From Streptomyces sp. F63 (GTDB taxonomy: Bacteria > Actinomycetota > Actinomycetes > Streptomycetales > Streptomycetaceae), in NCBI RefSeq assembly GCF_018070345.1, contig NZ_JAGPXX010000011.1, positions 1-64,000 of the forward strand: a DNA stretch of 64,000 nt. Direction: 5' to 3'. Shown here one piece after another: positions 59,670 to 64,000 of the stretch. Each line of letters begins with the position of its first letter. The first letter of the stretch is position 1. Below the pieces are notes generated by a model that saw only the letters and a list, made by a program, of their open reading frames with translations, searched no databases and was not told the DNA's origin. A program made the translations under genes and the position numbers.

Positions 59670-59804
59670 GGGCTGACCACCCCGGATGACACCGGCCCGG
59701 CCGGCCGTCGCCACCGACCGGAACGGCCTCTCCGGTCCATCCGGCACAGCAGCAACTCCCCGCTGGGCACGGCCGCGCGCGCCGGTCGCGCCCGGCGGGG
59801 TGAC

Positions 59805-59836
59805 GGGCGCGGAGCCGGCACCACGGCTCCGCGCCC
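59805..59836. terminator. Perfect hairpin terminator between DUF4360 and the acetyltransferase remnant
   Basis: GGGCGCGGAGCCG (59805-59817) pairs exactly with CGGCTCCGCGCCC (59824-59836) across a 6-base loop. It can serve the second DUF4360 gene and the convergent acetyltransferase gene. Confidence 0.85.
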
Positions 59837-59877
59837 CCGCCCCGTGTCCGGCTCCGGCCCGGGCCGGAGCCGGCCGC

Positions 59878-60548
59878 TCACCACACGTCCCCGTCACGCC
59901 GGTCGCAGACGAGGTCGCCGGGCAGCTCCAGCGGGGCCGAGACCGGGAACACGTGGATGCAGCCGTCCTCCTCCGCGGTGCGGACCGCACCGTCCGGCGT
60001 GAGCGCGAAGGTGGGACCCGTCCAGCGCCGCCGGCCCCGCCCCGCGCAGAACCGCGCGCCGTCGTCGGAGGATCCGAGGGCGCCCACCTCGCAGGCGCCG
60101 CGCAGCACCCCTTCCAGCGCCGCCCTCATGGCCGAGCCGTGACCGCGGCCCTGCCGGTCCGGGCGTACACCCACGCCCTCGACGTACCCGGCGCGCAGCG
60201 CCCGGCCGCGGTGCGGCGGCGCCGCCGGACGAGGGAGGCGTGCCCGGTCAGCTCGCCGTCCTCCCAGGCCGGCGCATGCCGGCCGCCGAGGGCGTGTTCC
60301 CGGTCGTCGCCGGTCATCCCGCCCTCGAAGACCAGGTCGGGAAGATCCCGCGCGGCCTGCCGGGAGGCGCCGTCCAAGTGGGCGGTGTGGACGAGCAGGA
60401 CGCCGTCCGGCCGCGGGTCCCGCCGGGTGTCTCCGGTCGTGCCGGCCTCCTTGTCCGGGTGCGGGCCGCGGGTTCCGCCGGCCGCGGAGGGCGGGGAGCG
60501 CTGGGACCCGCAGGGTGGCATCCCTTGCCAGTCTCCCGTCGGAGTCAT
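59878..60548 (-). pseudogene. Frameshifted aminoglycoside 2'-N-acetyltransferase, AAC(2')-I-like
   Basis: Two adjacent minus-strand frames together give one GNAT protein resembling AAC(2')-I. The N-terminal half LLVHTAHLDGASRQAARDL...EHALGGRHAPAWEDGELTGHASLV is in one frame. The C-terminal half HRGRALRAGYVEGVGVRPDRQ...DGCIHVFPVSAPLELPGDLVCDRRDGDVW is in another. The break falls in a CGG/CGC run at about 60217-60235 and needs one missing base (or two extra). No in-frame ATG or GTG lies close to the N-terminus; the nearest is the ATG at 60546-60548. It is either a recent pseudogene or a sequencing error in a GC-rich run. The intact family acetylates the 2'-amino group of aminoglycosides, and mycobacterial homologues act on the cell wall. 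Confidence 0.7.
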
Positions 60549-60586
60549 ACAGTCCGCTCCGGCGCATGTGAATGGGAGCGCTCCCA
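60525..60586 (+). promoter_or_regulatory. GH12 cellulase promoter with CebR-type operator
   Basis: TTGCCA (60525-60530), 17 bases and TACAGT (60548-60553) make a strong promoter. The exact operator TGGGAGCGCTCCCA lies at 60573-60586, about 13 bases after the expected start, where a bound CebR would block elongation or initiation. The cellulase ATG is at 60626. Relief by cellobiose or cellotriose is expected, as for other CebR targets. Confidence 0.85.
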
Positions 60587-60625
60587 CGCTCCACCCCCTC
60601 CATCCGCAACCGCTGAAGGGATCTC

Positions 60626-61387
60626 ATGAAACTCCGCATACGCTCCGCCGCCACGGCACTCCTGGTCGTCCTCGGTTCGCTGGCCTCCTTCGCGGTCACG
60701 GCTCCGCCGGCCGCGGCCGAGCCGGTGATCTGCGAGCAGTACGGGACCTCCACCGTCCAGGGTCAGTACGTGGTGCAGAACAACCGGTGGGGCACCGGCG
60801 CCACCCAGTGCATCGACGTCACCGGCAGCGGTTTCCGGATCACCCAGGCCGACGGCAGCGTCTCGACCGACGGCGCCCCCAAGTCCTACCCGTCGGTCTA
60901 CACCGGCTGCCACTACGGAAACTGTTCGCCGGGCAGCAGGCTGCCGATGCAGATCGGCTCCATCGGCAGCGCGCCGAGCAGCATCTCCTACCAGTACACC
61001 TCGGACGCGGTCTACAACGCGTCCTACGACATCTGGCTCGACCCGGAGCCGAAGCGGACCGGCGTCAACCGGACGGAGATCATGATCTGGTTCAACCGGG
61101 TCGGCCCGATCCAGCCCATCGGCTCGCAGGTCGGTACGGCGAACGTCGGCGGACGCAGCTGGGAGGTGTGGACCGGGAACAACGGCGGCAACGACGTCAT
61201 CTCCTTCGTCTCCCCGTCCGCCCTCCCCGGCTGGAGCTTCGACGTCATGGACTTCGTCAGGGAGACCGTGGGCCGCGGCATGGCCGGCAACAACTGGTAC
61301 ATGACCAGCATCCAGGCCGGCTTCGAGCCGTGGAGCGGCGGCGCCGGGCTGGGCGTGCAGTCCTTCTCCGCGTCCGTGAACGGCTGA
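60626..61387 (+). CDS. Secreted family 12 endoglucanase (cellulase)
   Basis: A 253-aa retaining beta-1,4-glucanase. The signal peptide RSAATALLVVLGSLASFAVTAPPAAA ends near residue 31. The GH12 domain fills the rest: CEQYGTSTVQGQYVVQNNRWG, nucleophile Glu151 in NRTEIMIWFNRVG, acid/base Glu234 in AGFEPWSGG, and SYDIWLDPEP. The two Cys of CHYGNC may form a disulfide. There is no cellulose-binding domain, unlike CelB. AAGGGA precedes the ATG. The CebR-type operator upstream supports cellulose-dependent control. Confidence 0.92.
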   Translation: MKLRIRSAATALLVVLGSLASFAVTAPPAAAEPVICEQYGTSTVQGQYVVQNNRWGTGATQCIDVTGSGFRITQADGSVSTDGAPKSYPSVYTGCHYGNCSPGSRLPMQIGSIGSAPSSISYQYTSDAVYNASYDIWLDPEPKRTGVNRTEIMIWFNRVGPIQPIGSQVGTANVGGRSWEVWTGNNGGNDVISFVSPSALPGWSFDVMDFVRETVGRGMAGNNWYMTSIQAGFEPWSGGAGLGVQSFSASVNG

Positions 61388-61636
61388 GCGCACCCGTCGC
61401 GAACGGTGCCGCCGTCAGGCGCGCCGGGGGCGCCCCACCGCCTCCGGCGCGCCGCGGCCCGGCGGCCCGGCGCCGGGACGGCCGGCCGGGACCGCCGCGC
61501 CGGCGGACGGGTCCTCCGGCGCGGGCCGGGTGCGGGGCGCGGATTCCCGCTCGCGCGCCGGTGGGGAGGGCGGCGCCGCGCCGCGGGCCGGCGCCTTCCG
61601 GCCCCGCGGGCGGGCGCCGCCGGATACCGTGAACGG

Positions 61637-62074
61637 GTGACGGGAACGTGGCAGCCCTCGGACACCGGCGTTCTGCGGCTGCCGTCCGGGCGCACGGTCC
61701 GGGGCCGCGCGCTGCGGCGGCCGCTTCCGGCGGGCCCCGAACCCACGTACGGCGTGTACCTGCTGGGCGGGCGTCCCCCCGAAGTCCCCTGGGAATCCCG
61801 CTGGTTGCGCTGGCCGGATTTCCGGCTGCCCGCCGACGGGGCGGAGGCCCGGGCCGTCCTCCGTGCGGCGTGGGAACGCGCCGGTGACGAGGGCGAGCGC
61901 GTCGAGATCGCCTGCGGCGGCGGCCGCGGCCGTACGGGCACCGCGCTGGCCTGCCTCGCCGTCCTGGACGGCGTGCGGGCCGACCGCGCCGTGGAGTTCG
62001 TCCGCCGGGGCTATGACGGACGGGCCGTCGAGACGCCCTGGCAGCGGCGGTACGTCCGGCGCTTCTCCGGCTGA
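61637..62074 (+). CDS. CX5R protein-tyrosine-phosphatase-like protein
   Basis: A 145-aa small protein. Residues 91-105 read IACGGGRGRTGTALA: Cys93 and Arg99 form the CX5R P-loop of the protein tyrosine/dual-specificity phosphatase superfamily, but the loop is unusually Gly-rich. Upstream are VYLLGGRPPEVPWESRWLRWPDFRLPAD, which could supply the general acid. The C-terminus is AVEFVRRGYDGRAVETPWQRRYVRRF. The GTG at 61637 has no strong ribosome site, so the start is uncertain. Substrate unknown. Confidence 0.75.
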   Translation: MTGTWQPSDTGVLRLPSGRTVRGRALRRPLPAGPEPTYGVYLLGGRPPEVPWESRWLRWPDFRLPADGAEARAVLRAAWERAGDEGERVEIACGGGRGRTGTALACLAVLDGVRADRAVEFVRRGYDGRAVETPWQRRYVRRFSG

Positions 62075-62513
62075 CCGGGCGCCCGCCCTCCCGGGCCGCC
62101 CGCGCAGCCACGGATGTGCCCCGTCCGCTCCGTCCGCCTCCTCCGGCCGTGCGGGGGTTCCGTGTCCGCGCGGGCAGTGGCGGGGGCGGGGGAGCGGTGG
62201 CGGACGGCCGGCACCCGTGGGAGACGCCGGCCGTCCGGACAGCCGCAGGGCAATCACCGTGTCCGGTGACATCACATCGGCCGGTGAGCCCCCGGCTTGC
62301 CCGGGCGCCGGGCCGGGCCGGGCCGTGGGTGCCCGGGTGGCGCTCCCGGCTGCGTCCGCGGGTGGGCGGTGTGCCGGGGGCCCGGGGCCGGGAACCGGAA
62401 CCGGAACCGTTGCGGGGCGGCCCGGCGAAGCTGCCCGGTGCCGCCGGGGTCCGTGCCGCGCGGTGCGCGCAGACGCGGGCGGGACGCCCCCCCCGCGGCT
62501 GCGCGCCCGGGTG
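62075..62513. other. Gap between the phosphatase-like and transporter genes
   Basis: A 439-bp convergent gap with no believable gene. Very G/C-rich, with a short run of GGAACC/CCGGAA hexamers near 62389-62407. No clear terminator was found. Confidence 0.35.
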
Positions 62514-63899
62514 TCAGCGCGGGGTCCCCCCGGGGCTGGGGGCGGTGGCGGGGGCGACGGGGGCGGGGGGCTCGTCGAGGGTGTTCGTCCGCGTCTCCCG
62601 CGTCCGCCACACGGTGAGCGCGGTGATCGCCGCACCGCCGCACAGCAGCAGGGAGACCGGGGTGCTGTCGCCGCCGGACGAGGCGAGCAGGCTGCTGGCG
62701 ATGAGGGGCGAGAAGCCCGCGCCGATCAGGGTCGCGCCCTGGTAGCCCAGGGAGGCGCCGGTGTAGCGGACGCGGGTGCCGAACATCTCGCTGAGCAGGG
62801 CGCCCAGCGGTGCGTACATCAGGGACTGCGCGAGGCCGTGGCCGAGTACGAGGGCGAGGATCAGCAGGCCGGGGGAGCCGGAGTTCACCAGGGCGAGGAC
62901 CGGGAACGCGAGCGCGGCGGAGGCGATGGCCCCGGCCAGGACCACGGGGCGGCGGCCGATCCGGTCGGAGAGGGCGGAGGCGGCCGGCAGCACGAGCAGG
63001 GCCGTGCACGAGGCGAGGGTGACGCCGGTGAGGACCTGCGGGCGGCTGTAGCCCTGGCCGACGGCGTAGGAGATCATGAAGCTGGCCAGCAACGACTGGG
63101 CGGTGAACGCGCCGATGCCGATGCCCGCGGCGCGCAGCACCGGAGCGGGGCGGCGGAGCACCTCCACGACCGGCGGCCGGGCGGCGGGCTGACCCTTCGT
63201 CCGGGCGAACAGCGGGCTCTCCGCGACCTTCAGGCGGACGAACAGGCCGACCGCCAGCAGGGCGATGCTGAGCAGGAACGGGACCCGCCAGCCCCACGAG
63301 CGGAAGTCGTCGTCGGGCAGCGCGGCGACCAGGGTGACCACGCCCGCCGAGAGGACGGAGCCGAGCGGGGCCCCGAGCTGGGTGGCGCTGGACCAGAGAC
63401 CGCGCCGGGCACGCTGGGTCCGCTCGGCGTGCTCGACGACCATCAGGGTCGCGCCGCCCCACTCCCCGCCGATGGCGAGGCCCTGGACCACGCGCAGGGC
63501 GACCAGCAGGACGGGCGCCCACACGCCGATCGCGCCATAGGTGGGCAGGACGCCGATGAGGAAGCTGGCGACGCCCATCAGGGTCATGGTCAGCAGCATC
63601 ATCGACTTGCGGCCCATCCGGTCGCCGAAGTGACCGAAGAGGATGCCGCCGAGCGGACGGGCCACATAGCCCGCGGCGAAGGTGCCGAAGGCCGCGATCG
63701 TGCCGACCGCGGGGTCGGCGCCGGGGAAGAACAGGCTGCCGAAGACCAGTGCGGCGACCGTTCCGTACACGAGGAAGTCGTAGAACTCGATGGCGGTGCC
63801 GAGCATGCTCGACAGGGCTACGCGGCGCAACTGCCGCTGGTCTTCGGAGGTCTGACGGGGGGTCCGGCGGGCGGGGGAAGGGGAGGAGGACGGCGGCAC
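62514..63899 (-). CDS. MHS-family major facilitator (metabolite:proton symporter)
   Basis: A 461-aa twelve-helix transporter of the metabolite:H+ symporter group (ProP/KgtP/ShiA-like). It has SSMLGTAIEFYDFLVYGTVAALVFGSLFFP, the loop 2-3 motif GHFGDRMGRKSMM, LRVVQGLAIGGEWGGATLMVVEHA and a second half with SDRIGRRPVVLAGA. These carry organic acids, betaine or shikimate-like solutes. The GTG at 63899 has AGGAGC ahead; the longer upstream frame has no site. A promoter with -35 and -10 lies just upstream at 63934-63962. Confidence 0.88.
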   Translation of the reverse strand: MPPSSSPSPARRTPRQTSEDQRQLRRVALSSMLGTAIEFYDFLVYGTVAALVFGSLFFPGADPAVGTIAAFGTFAAGYVARPLGGILFGHFGDRMGRKSMMLLTMTLMGVASFLIGVLPTYGAIGVWAPVLLVALRVVQGLAIGGEWGGATLMVVEHAERTQRARRGLWSSATQLGAPLGSVLSAGVVTLVAALPDDDFRSWGWRVPFLLSIALLAVGLFVRLKVAESPLFARTKGQPAARPPVVEVLRRPAPVLRAAGIGIGAFTAQSLLASFMISYAVGQGYSRPQVLTGVTLASCTALLVLPAASALSDRIGRRPVVLAGAIASAALAFPVLALVNSGSPGLLILALVLGHGLAQSLMYAPLGALLSEMFGTRVRYTGASLGYQGATLIGAGFSPLIASSLLASSGGDSTPVSLLLCGGAAITALTVWRTRETRTNTLDEPPAPVAPATAPSPGGTPR

Positions 63900-63933
63900 G
63901 GTGAGCTCCTGGGGCTGGGGCCGGTGCCCGAGG

Positions 63934-63962
63934 AACCTAGGCAGCATTTACATGCTAGTCAA
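63934..63962 (-). promoter_or_regulatory. Promoter of the MHS transporter gene
   Basis: On the minus strand, TTGACT (63962-63957), 17 bases and TAGGTT (63939-63934) give consensus-like -35 and -10 boxes. The spacer contains the dyad GCATTTACATGC (63942-63953), which may be an operator. The region is strikingly A+T-rich for this genome. The ATG-proximal end is 35 bases from the GTG start. Confidence 0.65.
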
Positions 63963-64000
63963 TCGTTTGCACAACATCATTCGGGCCGATCCTCGGCCAG

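Overview
The window is chromosomal DNA from a Streptomyces or a close relative. It has very high G+C with strong third-position GC bias, many GTG starts and ATGA/GTGA stop-start overlaps. It carries several gene sets typical of the genus: a conservon (cvnA-E), ergothioneine genes, DUF574-type methyltransferases, a MreB-like third actin, chitinase and cellulase genes with their known operator types, and many actinobacterial DUF families. No tRNA, rRNA, CRISPR array or complete insertion sequence was seen. Product names come from reading the proteins and their motifs. No database search was run.

Left part (0-19.8 kb). A secreted M23 peptidase and a GT39-like membrane glycosyltransferase precede a complete conservon at 3.4-7.9 kb: sensor-like ATPase, roadblock protein, DUF742 protein, small GTPase and P450. 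The P450 has EQVLW where nearly all P450s have EXXR. It converges on a two-gene operon (10.1-7.97 kb, minus strand) of a terpenyl-type C-methyltransferase and a type I terpene cyclase, a probable route to a methylated, non-canonical terpene. Then come a DUF574 methyltransferase, an aldehyde dehydrogenase, an SDR fused to a CxxC...CxxC module with Thr at the usual catalytic Tyr position, and a 56-residue peptide gene with its own terminator. Formate-dehydrogenase-type Fe-S and NrfD subunits follow with no catalytic subunit beside them, then a formaldehyde-dehydrogenase-like Zn alcohol dehydrogenase.

Middle part (19.8-43.3 kb). This holds general-stress and housekeeping genes: DUF6328, FUSC, transketolase, an epimerase, DUF6480, twin GT2 glycosyltransferases, DUF2267, DUF6343, an NDH-2-like flavoprotein, GNAT and a secreted CAP protein. 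Two sites fit the sigma-B promoter pattern GNNT-N15-GGGTAC (before transketolase, and between DUF6480 and the GT2 pair). A two-component system follows. A second DUF574 methyltransferase is translationally coupled to a PAS-GGDEF-EAL cyclic-di-GMP enzyme. Next come a recombinase-like protein lacking its C-terminal catalytic boxes, a MreB-like protein, dodecin, DUF3140, and a scar made of two unrelated gene fragments.

Right part (43.3-64 kb). The ergothioneine operon egtABCD (minus strand) is followed by extracellular-enzyme genes. These are an S1 protease with a Gly/Ala/Glu-rich tail and a GH19 chitinase whose promoter carries two DasR/chitinase-type repeats. Then come a quinone-oxidoreductase/two acyl-CoA dehydrogenase operon, a 17-bp tandem repeat and a GDPD-like phosphodiesterase. 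The end of the window has two tandem DUF4360 secreted proteins, a frameshifted AAC(2')-I-like acetyltransferase, and a GH12 cellulase. Two exact TGGGAGCGCTCCCA sites of CebR type lie just downstream of well-formed promoters. One serves the cellulase; the other heads a stretch with no obvious gene. A CX5R phosphatase-like protein and an MHS-family transporter close the window.
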